Source: Salinisphaera sp. G21_0
GTDB taxonomy: Bacteria; Pseudomonadota; Gammaproteobacteria; Pseudomonadales; Endozoicomonadaceae
Assembly: GCF_017744115.1 (NCBI RefSeq)
Contig: NZ_JAGHQW010000003.1
Location: forward strand, 1-64,000
Length of the DNA: 64,000 nt
Direction: 5' to 3'
Of this stretch, positions 53,609 through 63,323 are shown one piece after another (position 1 is the stretch's first letter; each line of letters begins with the position of its first letter). A program made the translations under genes and the position numbers. The notes under the pieces are model-generated. The model was not told the DNA's origin. It made no database searches and was given only the letters and a program-made list of their open reading frames with translations.

Positions 53609-55008
53609 TTTTTGAATCGCTCTTGTCGGAGATCGCTGGCTCAGCACAGACCATTTTTGCTTTTGTAGTGACCCTTGGAATACTGGTAAGTATTCACGAG
53701 TATGGTCACTTCTGGGTGGCCCGCCGTTGCGGTGTCAAAGTGCTTCGTTTCTCCGTAGGCTTTGGCAAGTCATTATGGCGCTGGACTGATCGTCACGGTA
53801 CTGAATTCAGTATTGCAGCAGTACCGCTGGGCGGCTATGTCAAGATGCTGGATGAGAGGGAAGGGCCAGTGCCCGATGATGAGCAGCACCTTTCCTTCAA
53901 TAATAAGCCCGTCCTTGCCCGGATTGCCATTGTTGCTGCCGGGCCTGTTGCCAACTTTCTGCTGGCCATTTTTGCCCTCTGGCTCATGTACATGGTGGGT
54001 GTTCGTACCCTGATGCCTCAGGTTGGCGAAGTGATTCCCGATTCTCCATCTGCCGTTGCAGGCATTCAGCCCGGAGATGAAATTGTTGCCGTTAATGGTG
54101 TGGAAACACCGGGCTGGCAGGCCGTGAACATGGAGCTGTTGTCCTACATTGGTGAGAGCAGAAATCTTGATGTCTCTATCCGGGCAGGTGAGCCCGGAGA
54201 GACCTCAGAGGGGGCTGTCCGGGATAAAAATATCGCGATAGTCGACTGGCTGGTTAATGAGGAGCAGCCAAACCCCGTGCGTTCCCTGGGTATTGTGCCT
54301 TACTCTCCTGTTATCCCTGCGGTCATTGGTCAGATAGCGGATGATGGGGCGGCAGCAAGAGATGGCCTGGAGCCGGGTGATAAAATCCTGCAGGTTAATG
54401 GGGAAACCGTCATTGACTGGATACACTTTGTTGAACTGATCCGTGACAATGCTGGTCAAACACTGCAGTTGCTGGTTGAGCGGGATGGCGTTAGTCAGGA
54501 TATGCCGTTGACCCCGGGCAGTCGATCCACTGACGGGGTGACAACCGGTTTTATCGGTGCAGGTGTCCAACAGGTTTCCTGGCCAGAAACCATGATTCGC
54601 CATTTACAGTTTGGGCCGATTGATTCGCTGGTAAAAGGTGCCCGGGCGACCTGGTCACTGACCAGCATGACCCTGGAATCCCTCTGGAAGATGGTTGTCG
54701 GGCTTGTTTCGGTGAAAAACTTGAGCGGTCCGATAACCATTGCTAAAGTGGCTGGCGCGTCGCTTGAGTCTGGGCTGGAAAATTTTCTCTATTTTCTGGC
54801 CATGTTGAGCGTTAGCCTGGGGGTGTTGAACCTGCTCCCCATACCCGTGCTGGATGGCGGTCATCTGCTTTTCTACCTCGTTGAAATGGTCAGGGGCAAG
54901 CCGCTTTCCGAGAAAACCCAGACACTGGGTTTGAAAATCGGGGTAACGTTTGTTGTCGGAGTGATGATGCTGGCCATGTATAACGACCTGAGTCGACTCT
55001 TCCAATGA
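53605..55008 (+). CDS. rseP: Site-2 protease RseP (regulator of sigma-E)
   Basis: 467 residues. The zinc motif HEYGH is at 31-35 in the first membrane helix and [13 protein letters not shown] near 412-424 supplies the third ligand. Two PDZ domains lie between ([20 protein letters not shown] and [18 protein letters not shown]). It cuts RseA in the inner membrane after DegS, releasing sigma-E, and clears signal peptides. Its coupling to dxr and closeness to bamA, skp and lpx genes match the envelope-stress role. Confidence 0.98.
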   Translation: MIFESLLSEIAGSAQTIFAFVVTLGILVSIHEYGHFWVARRCGVKVLRFSVGFGKSLWRWTDRHGTEFSIAAVPLGGYVKMLDEREGPVPDDEQHLSFNNKPVLARIAIVAAGPVANFLLAIFALWLMYMVGVRTLMPQVGEVIPDSPSAVAGIQPGDEIVAVNGVETPGWQAVNMELLSYIGESRNLDVSIRAGEPGETSEGAVRDKNIAIVDWLVNEEQPNPVRSLGIVPYSPVIPAVIGQIADDGAAARDGLEPGDKILQVNGETVIDWIHFVELIRDNAGQTLQLLVERDGVSQDMPLTPGSRSTDGVTTGFIGAGVQQVSWPETMIRHLQFGPIDSLVKGARATWSLTSMTLESLWKMVVGLVSVKNLSGPITIAKVAGASLESGLENFLYFLAMLSVSLGVLNLLPIPVLDGGHLLFYLVEMVRGKPLSEKTQTLGLKIGVTFVVGVMMLAMYNDLSRLFQ

Positions 55009-55184
55009 TACGTTGGTCAGACTGACGCACTGCCTGATGAAGTGGTAACAGCATTGGTTTGACCAGCAAACATCCAGGTGAAAGAAAAGCATTTTGCGCC
55101 CTGCGCGTCATGAATAGCGATGTGGAAATTGAAAAGCATGTTTTTCACGTTAATGCGAAATGAACACGGATAAGAACGGATTCC

Positions 55185-57500
55185 ATGAAGCGATCACTGT
55201 TGTCTCTGCTGATTGGCTCTTTAGCCATCGCGCCTGCTGCCCAGGCCTTCGTCGTCTCAGATATCCGGATTGATGGCCTTCAACGGGTTTCAGCCGGGAC
55301 AGTTTTTAATGCCCTGCCGGTTGAGGTTGGCGATGATATTGAATCACCGGATATTGCCGGGGCCGCCCGGGCGCTCTATCAAACCGGGTATTTCAATGAT
55401 ATTCGTATGGCCCGTGAAGGTGATGTTCTGGTGGTTGCTGTGGTTGAGCGACCCTCCATCAGCGCAATTGAGATCAAGGGTAACAAGGCGATCAAGACGG
55501 AAGATCTGATTACTGGTCTGGAGCGGTCCGGTCTGGCGGAAGGGGAGATTTTCCAGCAGGCCACACTGGAAGCGATCCGTCTTGAGCTTGAGCGTCAATA
55601 CGTTGCCCAGGGGCGATACGGTGCCAGAATCACTGCCGATGTTGAAGCGCAGCCCCGTAACCGGGTGAAGCTGCGCATCAATGTCAAGGAAGGCAAGGTG
55701 GCCACCATACAGCATGTCAATGTTGTGGGTAATACGGCCTTCCCCAGGGATGAACTGATTGACCTGTTTGAGCTGCAGAAAACCGAGTGGTATCAATTTT
55801 TCAGTTCTGCGGATAAATACTCCCGGGAGAAACTGTCCGGTGACCTGGAGCGTTTGCGGTCATGGTACCTGGACCGGGGGTATATCAACTTCAATATTAC
55901 CTCCACCCAGGTGTCTATCAGCCCTGACAAGCAGAGTGTGTACATTACGGTCAACGTTGCTGAGGGTGATAAATACACAGTCAGTGACGTTAAGCTGGCC
56001 GGTGATCTGGTGATTCCCGAAGATGAGGCAAGAAAGCTGCTGCTGGCCCAGCCAGAGCAGGTGTTCTCCCGCAGACTGATTACTACCACGGAAGAGATTC
56101 TGAGCCGTCGCCTTGGCAACGAAGGGTATACCTTTGCCAATGTGACTGGAATTCCCAAACCGGACCATGACAACAAAACCGTTGAGTTGACCTTCTTTGT
56201 TGATCCGGGCCGCAGAGCGTATGTCCGACGGATTAATTTCTCCGGGAATACCAAGACCGATGATGAGGTACTGCGTCGGGAAATGCGCCAGATGGAGGGT
56301 GCTTCTGCCAATACCCAGAAGATTGAGCAGTCCAAGGTGCGGCTCGAGCGTCTGGGGTATTTCAAGGAGGTCAATGTTGAAACGCCGCCGGTGCCGGGAA
56401 CCAGCGATCAGATTGATGTTAATTACACCGTAGAAGAGCAGCCTTCCGGCAGTGTCACGGCCAGTATTGGTTTCTCCCAGTCTGATGGTCTGTTGCTTGG
56501 TGGCTCGGTCAGCCAGAATAACTTTCTGGGAACCGGCAACAAGGTCACTGTTGGTTTGAACAAGAGTGATGTCAGCCAGCTCTACAATTTCAGTTTTATG
56601 GATCCCTATTACACCATTGACGGTGTATCCCGTGGTTATGATATTTACTATCGAACCTACGATTACAGTGATTCGGATATCTCCAGTTATGCGGCTGATA
56701 CTTTTGGCGGTAACGTTCGTTTCGGGTATCCATTGTCTGAAACAGAGTCCATTAATTTCAGTCTCGGGGTTGATGGTACGGAAATTACCACCGGTTCCGG
56801 CACTCCCCAGGTTATCCTGGATTATCTGGATGAAGAAGGACGCAAGTTTACCAATATCAAGGCGTCATTGGGCTGGTCGCAGTCAGAGTTGAACCGTGGG
56901 CTACTGCCAACGGCGGGTTATTCCCAGAGTTTGTCGCTGTCTGCCGCGATGCCGGGCTCAACCACTACGTTTTATAAGCTGGTGTATCGAGGTCAGTACT
57001 TCCAGCCCATTACCCGCAGTCTGACGGCGCGTTTTGCCACCCGCCTGGGTTATGGCGGTGCCTATGGCAGCACTTCAGAAATGCCGTTCTTTGAGAACTT
57101 TTATGCCGGTGGTTTTGGTTCTGTAAGGGGTTACAATGATAACTCCCTTGGGCCCAAGGCTGCGCAACGGGATAACGGTGATGACTTTAACAGCATGGGT
57201 GGAGATGTTCTGCTTGAGGGTACGGTTGAAGTGCTATTCCCGTTGCCCTTTGTCAAGGATCAGCGTTCATTAAGGACCAGCGTGTTCTTTGACTATGGTA
57301 ATGTGTTTGATACGAGCTGCAGCTCACAGGTGGTTGATTGTTACAAGCCGGACCTGGGCGAGCTGCGTTACAGTGCTGGTATGGGCCTGACCTGGATTAC
57401 CCCCCTTGGCCCGCTGACTTTCAGTTTGGCTAAGGCTCTGAATGCCAAAGGCAGGGATGAAACCCAGACCTTCCAGTTCTCTCTGGGTACTCCATTCTAA
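55185..57500 (+). CDS. bamA: Outer membrane protein assembly factor BamA
   Basis: 771 residues. A signal peptide (LLSLLIGSLAIAPAAQAF) is followed by five POTRA domains (about 24-420), starting DIRIDGLQRVSAGTVF, and a C-terminal 16-strand barrel. The loop motif is SVRGYNDNSLGP (VRGF type), and the chain ends in the aromatic TFQFSLGTPF. It is the insertase for outer membrane beta-barrels. No sigma-E promoter stands out in the 176 bases before it. Two hairpins follow. Confidence 0.99.
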   Translation: MKRSLLSLLIGSLAIAPAAQAFVVSDIRIDGLQRVSAGTVFNALPVEVGDDIESPDIAGAARALYQTGYFNDIRMAREGDVLVVAVVERPSISAIEIKGNKAIKTEDLITGLERSGLAEGEIFQQATLEAIRLELERQYVAQGRYGARITADVEAQPRNRVKLRINVKEGKVATIQHVNVVGNTAFPRDELIDLFELQKTEWYQFFSSADKYSREKLSGDLERLRSWYLDRGYINFNITSTQVSISPDKQSVYITVNVAEGDKYTVSDVKLAGDLVIPEDEARKLLLAQPEQVFSRRLITTTEEILSRRLGNEGYTFANVTGIPKPDHDNKTVELTFFVDPGRRAYVRRINFSGNTKTDDEVLRREMRQMEGASANTQKIEQSKVRLERLGYFKEVNVETPPVPGTSDQIDVNYTVEEQPSGSVTASIGFSQSDGLLLGGSVSQNNFLGTGNKVTVGLNKSDVSQLYNFSFMDPYYTIDGVSRGYDIYYRTYDYSDSDISSYAADTFGGNVRFGYPLSETESINFSLGVDGTEITTGSGTPQVILDYLDEEGRKFTNIKASLGWSQSELNRGLLPTAGYSQSLSLSAAMPGSTTTFYKLVYRGQYFQPITRSLTARFATRLGYGGAYGSTSEMPFFENFYAGGFGSVRGYNDNSLGPKAAQRDNGDDFNSMGGDVLLEGTVEVLFPLPFVKDQRSLRTSVFFDYGNVFDTSCSSQVVDCYKPDLGELRYSAGMGLTWITPLGPLTFSLAKALNAKGRDETQTFQFSLGTPF

Positions 57501-57506
57501 GCAAAG

Positions 57507-57528
57507 CCCTCTTGAAAGAGGGTATTTT
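57507..57528 (+). terminator. Hairpin after bamA (first)
   Basis: ccctcttgaaagaggg forms a 6-pair stem with a four-base loop 7 bases after the bamA stop, followed by the imperfect run tatttta. It is weaker than the next hairpin and may only protect the mRNA end. Confidence 0.6.
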
Positions 57529-57536
57529 ACGTAATT

Positions 57537-57564
57537 AAAAGGTGCTATCAGGCACCTTTTCTTT
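57537..57564 (+). terminator. Rho-independent terminator between bamA and skp
   Basis: aaaaggtgc-tatca-ggcacctttt then cttt forms a 9-pair stem with T tail (one pair shifted). A tataat box follows at 57564-57569, so skp may have its own promoter, although no good -35 element is visible. Confidence 0.8.
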
Positions 57565-57600
57565 ATAATGCCTCCTTTTACCGTTTTCAGGAGATTTATT

Positions 57601-58110
57601 TTGAAATCCATCAGACTGGCATTCCTGGCCCTGATTATGCTAGCCCCTTTGGCCAATGCAGCCACTACTGGCACTAAAGTGGGTGTGCTTGATACGGTGA
57701 TGGTGTTAAGTGAATCCGATGCAGGCAAACAATACGCCAAAAAGTCTGAAGCCAAGTTCAAGCCTCAGTTAGTGGCTCTGCAGAAGCTGGAGAGTGAAGT
57801 TCGTAATATGCAGGAAAAACTGCAAAAAGATGGCCCGACTTTGAGCGCCGAGCAATTGAAAGTTCGCCAGCTGGAGTTGCAGCGCAAGTATGAAGATTTG
57901 CAACTGAAAGGACGCCAGTATCAGACTGACAAAGCAGAAGCGGATAATGCTGAGCGTGAAAAGCTACGGCCAAAACTGCAGACTGCCATCGATACCGTTA
58001 TTAGTGAATTAAAGCTGGATCTGGTCATTGATCGTCAGATGGCCATCTATGGCAGCCCTGGTATTGATATCACTCGCAAGGTCATCGAAAGCCTCAACCA
58101 GATGAAATAA
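57601..58110 (+). CDS. skp: Periplasmic chaperone Skp (OmpH)
   Basis: 169 residues from a TTG at 57601, which has a perfect caggaga site 7 bases upstream; an ATG at 57568 lacks one and overlaps the tataat box. The signal peptide is IRLAFLALIMLAPLANAATT. The mature protein is basic and highly helical, with the long tentacle helices (KLESEVRNMQEKLQKDGPTL and LELQRKYEDLQLKGRQYQTD). As a trimer, it cages unfolded outer membrane proteins for BamA. It lies in the usual place before lpxD. Confidence 0.97.
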   Translation: MKSIRLAFLALIMLAPLANAATTGTKVGVLDTVMVLSESDAGKQYAKKSEAKFKPQLVALQKLESEVRNMQEKLQKDGPTLSAEQLKVRQLELQRKYEDLQLKGRQYQTDKAEADNAEREKLRPKLQTAIDTVISELKLDLVIDRQMAIYGSPGIDITRKVIESLNQMK

Positions 58111-58116
58111 TGAATC

Positions 58117-59130
58117 ATGACTGATGTTTATACTTTGTCCCAACTGGCAGAACAGTGTGGTGCCCGACTGCAGGGAAATGGGGATAAGCAGGTCTCAGGT
58201 CTGAATACCCTTCAGGATGCCCGGGGGCATGAGTTAAGCTTTCTGGCCAATCCGGCCTATGCCCGATATCTGGAAACCACTCAGGCCGGTGCGGTTATTC
58301 TCTGCCCGGATTCCGCCAATGGGTTTGCCGGAAATGCCCTGGTTCTTGATAACCCATACCTGGGTTATGCCCGGCTCTCCTCCCTGTTCGATACTGACCG
58401 TGGTGGCAATGCAGGTATCCACCCAAGTGCCGTGGTTGATGAGACAGCGATTGTTGATGCGACCGCTGCCATTGGTGCCAACGTTGTTATTGAGGCAGGC
58501 GTTCAGATTGCCGCCGGTGTTCGCATTGATGCCGGTACTGTGGTGGGGCACGACTCCGTGCTTGGTGCCGATGTCCACCTGCATCGCAATGTTACGGTCT
58601 GCCATGGTGTCACCATCGGTGATCGAACCATCATCCACTCCGGAGCGGTGATCGGTGGTGATGGTTTCGGTAATGCACACGCAGATGGCCGCTGGTACAA
58701 AATCGCCCAGATCGGTGGTGTGGTGATCGGCAGTGATGTCGAAATTGGCAACAACACCTGTATTGACCGTGGTGCCCTGGGTAATACGGAAATACACAGT
58801 GGTGTCCGTCTCGATAACCTGATTCAGATTGCTCATAATGTGGTAATCGGCGAGAACACAGCTATTGCCGCGGGTGTCGGTATTTCCGGAAGTACAAAGA
58901 TTGGTAAAAACTGTACTATTGCCGGAGCCGCCGGTTTTGCCGGTCATCTGACCATTGCTGATGGGACGTTTATCAGTGGCATGGCCATGATTACGCGCTC
59001 AATTACCAGGGCTGGTTCCTACTCTTCCGGTACTGGTTTTATGGAGAGTCGTGAGTGGCGGAAAAACGTGGTTCGTTTCCGGCAACTGGATGATCTGGCC
59101 AGGCGGGTTAAACAGCTGGAGAAACAGTGA
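58117..59130 (+). CDS. lpxD: UDP-3-O-(3-hydroxyacyl)glucosamine N-acyltransferase
   Basis: 337 residues. The N-terminal uridine-binding domain (about 1-100) precedes a left-handed beta helix of hexapeptide repeats, for example ATAAIGANVVIEAGVQIAAG, with catalytic His in the VIGGDGFGNAHADGRWYKIA / LIQIAHNVVIGEN region. It adds the N-linked acyl chain in lipid A synthesis. It ends in a short helical tail RVKQLEKQ. A terminator separates it from fabZ. Confidence 0.98.
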   Translation: MTDVYTLSQLAEQCGARLQGNGDKQVSGLNTLQDARGHELSFLANPAYARYLETTQAGAVILCPDSANGFAGNALVLDNPYLGYARLSSLFDTDRGGNAGIHPSAVVDETAIVDATAAIGANVVIEAGVQIAAGVRIDAGTVVGHDSVLGADVHLHRNVTVCHGVTIGDRTIIHSGAVIGGDGFGNAHADGRWYKIAQIGGVVIGSDVEIGNNTCIDRGALGNTEIHSGVRLDNLIQIAHNVVIGENTAIAAGVGISGSTKIGKNCTIAGAAGFAGHLTIADGTFISGMAMITRSITRAGSYSSGTGFMESREWRKNVVRFRQLDDLARRVKQLEKQ

Positions 59131-59190
59131 GACTGATATAAGTCCACTGAAACCTGGCTGCTACCAGGGTAAGAATTTTTACGGTAAAGG

Positions 59191-59216
59191 AAAGGCTGGT
59201 TGTCCAGCCTTTTTCT
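59191..59216 (+). terminator. Terminator in lpxD-fabZ gap
   Basis: aaaggctgg-ttgt-ccagccttttt is a perfect 9-pair stem with four-base loop and T tail, 60 bases after lpxD. It would limit transcription into fabZ, so fabZ-lpxA-lpxB-rnhB may rely on read-through or on a promoter hidden in lpxD. Confidence 0.9.
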
Positions 59217-59235
59217 GTTTTAGAGTTTAAGGTGA

Positions 59236-59676
59236 ATGAGACGAATTGAGGTCATTAAGGAGATCCTGCCCCATCGGTATCCTTTTCTGCTGGTGGACCG
59301 GGTTCTTCATGTGGATACAGAAAATGGCACCATCGAATGTCTTAAAAATGTGTCCAGTAATGAGCCGCATTTTAATGGTCATTTCCCACAGCATCCGGTG
59401 ATGCCAGGGGTGTTGATTATTGAAGCGATGGCTCAGTCGGCAGGTATTCTCGGTTACCACATTCGCAAGACGGATGGCGACACGATCTATTTTTTTGCCG
59501 GAGCGGATAAGGTCCGTTTTCGCAAACCGGTGGTTCCCGGTGATCAGCTGATTCTCCGGGCAACACTGTTGGCACTGAAACGGGATATCTGGAAATTTGC
59601 CTGTGAGGCGGTGGTTGATGGTAATATTGTCTGCAATGCAGAAGTTACGTGTGCAAGAAAGGAAATAAAATCTTGA
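59236..59676 (+). CDS. fabZ: 3-hydroxyacyl-ACP dehydratase FabZ
   Basis: 146 residues starting [20 protein letters not shown]. The hot-dog-fold active site [20 protein letters not shown] carries the catalytic His and Glu. It dehydrates 3-hydroxyacyl-ACP and competes with lipid A synthesis for that substrate, which explains its place beside lpxA/D. Its stop overlaps the lpxA TTG start. Confidence 0.99.
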   Translation: MRRIEVIKEILPHRYPFLLVDRVLHVDTENGTIECLKNVSSNEPHFNGHFPQHPVMPGVLIIEAMAQSAGILGYHIRKTDGDTIYFFAGADKVRFRKPVVPGDQLILRATLLALKRDIWKFACEAVVDGNIVCNAEVTCARKEIKS

Positions 59677-60530
59677 GCGACACACTCTCCGTTACTGATT
59701 CTGAAGCTGCCGGGGCGGTTGAAACCATTAGCCCGTTGCAAGCCGATATTCATCCAACCGCCAAAGTGCATCCGTCGGCCATTGTCGAACCGGGTGCCCG
59801 TATTGGTGTAGATGTTGAAGTTGGGCCATGGACTTATATTGGGCCGGGTGTTGAAGTGGGTATGGGTAGCCGTATTCACTCTCATGTAGTGATCAAGGGC
59901 CCGACGGTGATCGGGAAAAATAACCGTATTTTTCAGTTTTCCAGTGTTGGTGAAGAGTGTCAGGATAAAAAATACGCTGGTGAACCCACTCGCCTGGTGA
60001 TTGGCGATAACAATATTATCCGTGAAGGTTGTACCATCCATCGTGGCACCATTCAGGATCAATGGCTGACTGCTATTGGCAGTAACAATTTGCTGATGGC
60101 CTATGTGCATGTGGCCCATGACTGTGTTATAGGCGACAACTGTGTTATTGCCAACAATGTGGCACTTGCCGGTCATGTGATGGTTGGTGATAGCGCCATC
60201 CTGGGTGGTTACACGACGGTGCATCAGTTCTGCAAGATTGGTGCTTTCAGTATGAGCGCTGCCCATACGGCACTGTTCAAGGATGTGCCGGCATTTATCA
60301 TGTCCAGCGGTAATCCGGCTGAAGCCCATGGTATGAACTTTGAAGGCATGCGTCGCCGGGGATATGCGCCTGAACTGATCAGCAAACTGAGACAGTGCTA
60401 CAAGATCATTTACCGTCAGGGGCTGAGAACGGCTGAAGCGATTGATCGTCTCGAGAGTATGGAGCCGTTACCGGAAATTCAACTGCTGATTGACTCTCTG
60501 AAATCATCAAGCCGTGGTATTACCCGGTGA
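59673..60530 (+). CDS. lpxA: UDP-N-acetylglucosamine acyltransferase
   Basis: 285 residues from the TTG at 59673, which overlaps the fabZ stop and has an aaagga site; a GTG at 59649 would add 8 more. The mature domain from [20 protein letters not shown] is a hexapeptide beta helix with catalytic His in [20 protein letters not shown]. Family members are about 255-262 residues, so there is an N-terminal extension of about 25 ([18 protein letters not shown]) which is acidic. It starts lipid A synthesis with acyl-ACP. Confidence 0.98.
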   Translation: MSDTLSVTDSEAAGAVETISPLQADIHPTAKVHPSAIVEPGARIGVDVEVGPWTYIGPGVEVGMGSRIHSHVVIKGPTVIGKNNRIFQFSSVGEECQDKKYAGEPTRLVIGDNNIIREGCTIHRGTIQDQWLTAIGSNNLLMAYVHVAHDCVIGDNCVIANNVALAGHVMVGDSAILGGYTTVHQFCKIGAFSMSAAHTALFKDVPAFIMSSGNPAEAHGMNFEGMRRRGYAPELISKLRQCYKIIYRQGLRTAEAIDRLESMEPLPEIQLLIDSLKSSSRGITR

Positions 60531-61720
60531 TGCAGTCGGCTGTTTCTTCCCCGGGGTTATCATTACGTGTGGCATTGGTTGCAGGAGAAGCCTCAGGGGA
60601 TATTCTCGGGGCCGGGCTGATCCGGGAAATCAAACGACATTACCCAGATGCTTACTGCTATGGTATTGGCGGTCCCCTGATGCAGTCAGAGGGTTTTGAC
60701 AGCTTGTTCCCCATGGAGCGGTTATCGGTGATGGGGCTGGTTGAGGTCCTGGGTCGTTTGCGAGAACTGCTGGGTATTCGCAAACAGTTGCGGGAGCGGC
60801 TGATTGCCGACCAGCCCGATGTATTTATTGGTATTGATGCCCCTGATTTTAATCTGGCCCTTGAGCGCAGGCTGAAAGCTGCCGGTATTCCAACCGTGCA
60901 TTATGTCAGCCCCCAGGTGTGGGCCTGGCGTGAAGGCCGTCTGAAAAAAATCCGGCACTCCGTAGACCATATGCTGGCACTGCTCCCGTTTGAAGCGGAC
61001 TATTACAGGGATCATGGTGTACCTGTGACCTTCGTTGGCCACCCCCTGGCTGACCAGATTTCCATGCATCCGGATCAGGACGCAGCCAGACATACCCTGG
61101 GTGTCAGTCGTGGCGGTGGGCCGGTAATCGGGCTCTTGCCAGGCAGCCGAAAACCAGAGATAGCCAAACTTGGTCAACTATTTCTCGAGACCGCCCGCCT
61201 GCTCAGAAAAGATTTCCCGGATGCCCGCTTTTTAATTCCCTGTGCCAATGAGCGACGAAAAAAGCAACTTCTACCCATTGTCAGTGAGTTTCCAGACCTG
61301 GACGTAACGGTCTATGATGGTCAGGCGCAATCGGTTATGGCCGCCTCGGATGCGATTCTGATCGCCTCGGGAACCGCTGTTCTTGAAGCTGCACTGCATA
61401 AAAAGCCGCTGGTTGTCAGTTATAAAATGGCACCGCTCAGTTTTGCCATAGTCAGCCGTATGGTTAAGGTCAAATATGTCTCACTGCCCAATCTTCTGGC
61501 GGACAAAGCGCTGGTGCCTGAAGTGTTACAGGACGATGCTACTCCTGAAAATCTCCGGGTTTTGATCAGGAAGGCCATTGAGGATCAGGCGTACAGAGGG
61601 GCTCTGGAACAGTCTTTTAAGGAGATTCACCATCAACTGAAGCAGGATGCCAGCAGGCTGGCCTATGAAGCGGTGATATCAGTTATTCAGCAGACCAGGC
61701 GGCGGGTAGAGAGTCAATGA
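60530..61720 (+). CDS. lpxB: Lipid A disaccharide synthase
   Basis: 396 residues from the ATG at 60530 (a GTG one codon earlier is possible), overlapping the lpxA stop. Typical blocks are [49 protein letters not shown] and [20 protein letters not shown]. It is the GT19 enzyme joining UDP-diacylglucosamine and lipid X at the inner membrane. Its stop overlaps the rnhB start. Confidence 0.99.
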   Translation: MQSAVSSPGLSLRVALVAGEASGDILGAGLIREIKRHYPDAYCYGIGGPLMQSEGFDSLFPMERLSVMGLVEVLGRLRELLGIRKQLRERLIADQPDVFIGIDAPDFNLALERRLKAAGIPTVHYVSPQVWAWREGRLKKIRHSVDHMLALLPFEADYYRDHGVPVTFVGHPLADQISMHPDQDAARHTLGVSRGGGPVIGLLPGSRKPEIAKLGQLFLETARLLRKDFPDARFLIPCANERRKKQLLPIVSEFPDLDVTVYDGQAQSVMAASDAILIASGTAVLEAALHKKPLVVSYKMAPLSFAIVSRMVKVKYVSLPNLLADKALVPEVLQDDATPENLRVLIRKAIEDQAYRGALEQSFKEIHHQLKQDASRLAYEAVISVIQQTRRRVESQ

Positions 61721-62334
61721 AGCAAAATCAATTTGGCTGGTGTGACATCAGTGACACAGGAATCATTGTTGCCGGTGTTGACGAAGTGGGCAGAGGTCCG
61801 CTGTGTGGCCCGGTGATTGCTGCTGCTGTCATCCTGGATCCTGCCCGCCCGATTGAAGGTTTGAATGATTCCAAAAAACTGTCGGAGAAAAAGCGGGATG
61901 CACTTTTTGACGTTATTTGTCATAACGCCCTGGCTTGGTCACTGGGCAGGGCTGAAGTAGCAGAAATTGATCAGCTGAATATTCTCCATGCCACCATGCT
62001 GGCAATGCAGCGTGCCGTTGAGGGATTATCGGTCAGGCCCGAACTGGCTTATATCGATGGTAACCGCTGTCCAACGCTTTCCTGTCGTGCTGAAGCCATT
62101 GTAAAAGGCGATAGCCGTGTTCCTGAGATTGCTGCCGCTTCCATTATTGCCAAGGTGACCCGCGACCGGGAAATGTTGATTATGGACAGGGAGTGGCCGG
62201 GTTATGGCATCGCAGGGCATAAAGGTTATCCTACTAAAGTCCACCTTGAAGCATTAAGAAAGTTGGGGCCAGCTCCCGTCCATCGTCGTTCCTTCAAGCC
62301 GGTTCGTGAGCTCCTGGCTGACGTGGTCAGTTGA
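61717..62334 (+). CDS. rnhB: Ribonuclease HII
   Basis: 205 residues. The active-site [19 protein letters not shown] (first Asp-Glu), AYIDGNRCP and [20 protein letters not shown] are all intact. It cuts RNA in RNA-DNA hybrids, including single ribonucleotides in DNA. It is the last gene of the conserved run; in E. coli and relatives dnaE follows, but not here. It is coupled to lpxB by ATGA. Confidence 0.99.
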   Translation: MKQNQFGWCDISDTGIIVAGVDEVGRGPLCGPVIAAAVILDPARPIEGLNDSKKLSEKKRDALFDVICHNALAWSLGRAEVAEIDQLNILHATMLAMQRAVEGLSVRPELAYIDGNRCPTLSCRAEAIVKGDSRVPEIAAASIIAKVTRDREMLIMDREWPGYGIAGHKGYPTKVHLEALRKLGPAPVHRRSFKPVRELLADVVS

Positions 62335-62668
62335 AATAAAAAGCAACCGGCGCAACAAGCCCTGCCAGGCTTGGCCTGTGCAGGTCTTTGGGGCGCAATA
62401 ATACAGTCATTTCAATGTGGGCGTTGTCAGGTCAGATTTACAGTGTCTGTGAGGAGCTGGTACTTTTACGAGAGACATTGCGTAGCGCAGGAGGGCAGTT
62501 AACCGGCATGCCTGCTGTGACCAAATGGTGATAATTCTGAAGGAACTTTTGCTTAATAACTCACTCTAATAACAAGCTCACTAACACTGAGTATTTCAAG
62601 CCTTTCTGAAAACAAGAAAGAATCTGGAACTTTGTTGTGTCAGCAACAGAAAATTTGAGTTTATAAGA
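62335..62668. other. 334-base non-coding region after rnhB
   Basis: No gene. A self-complementary stretch (cctgccaggcttggcctgtgcagg, about 62363-62386) lies 30 bases after rnhB, without a T run. The right part is AT-rich and should hold the promoter of the small gene at 62669. Confidence 0.6.
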
Positions 62669-63034
62669 ATGAATTTCAATATGAATGGTATGAATCCATA
62701 TAAGCCTTTTCCGCCCGTGACCACGCAGCCACAACCTGAGAAATATCGTATATCAGATTATACCCTTAATTGTAACGCCACTGTTAAAAGAGATGCTGTC
62801 ACGACTGTTGGCCTTATCGCGGGGAGTACCGGTTTAGCCTCTCTTATTGGTGGTGCTCTTTCCAGCTGGAAAACAGCTGCAGTTATCGGTACCGGCCTAC
62901 CTGTTTGTGCTGCTGCTACTTGTGGTACTGCTGTCGTCTGTATCTGCATAGATGACTGCCCGTGCTTTAAGCCGCTTCCGGAGCGACAGGTCGAGCACGC
63001 CAAGGCGGGTTACCTGACCGTTGAGGAGCAGTAG
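62669..63034 (+). CDS. Small hydrophobic protein of unknown function (121 aa)
   Basis: Not recognised. A Pro/Gln-rich, hydrophilic N-terminus (about 1-45) is followed by two hydrophobic segments (TVGLIAGSTGLASLIGGALS and AAVIGTGLPVCAAATCGTAV) with many small residues, and a Cys-rich patch CICIDDCPCF. The Gly/Ala content of the helices resembles glycine-zipper or pore-like small proteins, but no family is clear. ATGs occur at codons 1, 5 and 8; no strong ribosome binding site decides among them. The two-helix plan with hydrophilic tails recalls the paralogs at 38218 and 39080, though sequence similarity is slight. Confidence 0.55.
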   Translation: MNFNMNGMNPYKPFPPVTTQPQPEKYRISDYTLNCNATVKRDAVTTVGLIAGSTGLASLIGGALSSWKTAAVIGTGLPVCAAATCGTAVVCICIDDCPCFKPLPERQVEHAKAGYLTVEEQ

Positions 63035-63323
63035 TACATAACTCCTGGTGCAGAAAAGCGTTAATATTCGTATACCTCGCTCAACCTGCAGCGGAGTACC
63101 GCACTTCGACTCCGCTTCAGGCTCCGATTATGAACTGCCTTTTAGCCACAAATCCTCGCCTGAACAACTCCAATTGTGTTCTAAACTACCTGACAACTTT
63201 CAGTTTTAAATCAGTATTTCTTGATAGGTGTCATTTCTGATACCGGGTGTTTTTTTCTGCAAAGAATAGTTCAGCAGTCTGTAATCCAAAAAGAACCTTA
63301 TGGATAATGGAGTAGCGGGATCT

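Noticed and set aside
55009-55184. Sigma-E promoter before bamA
   Set aside because: No GAACTT-type -35 with a TCTGA-type -10 at the right distance could be seen.
58234-58947. Minus-strand frame of 237 codons opposite lpxD
   Set aside because: Asn/Thr/Gly-rich mirror of the hexapeptide repeats of lpxD.
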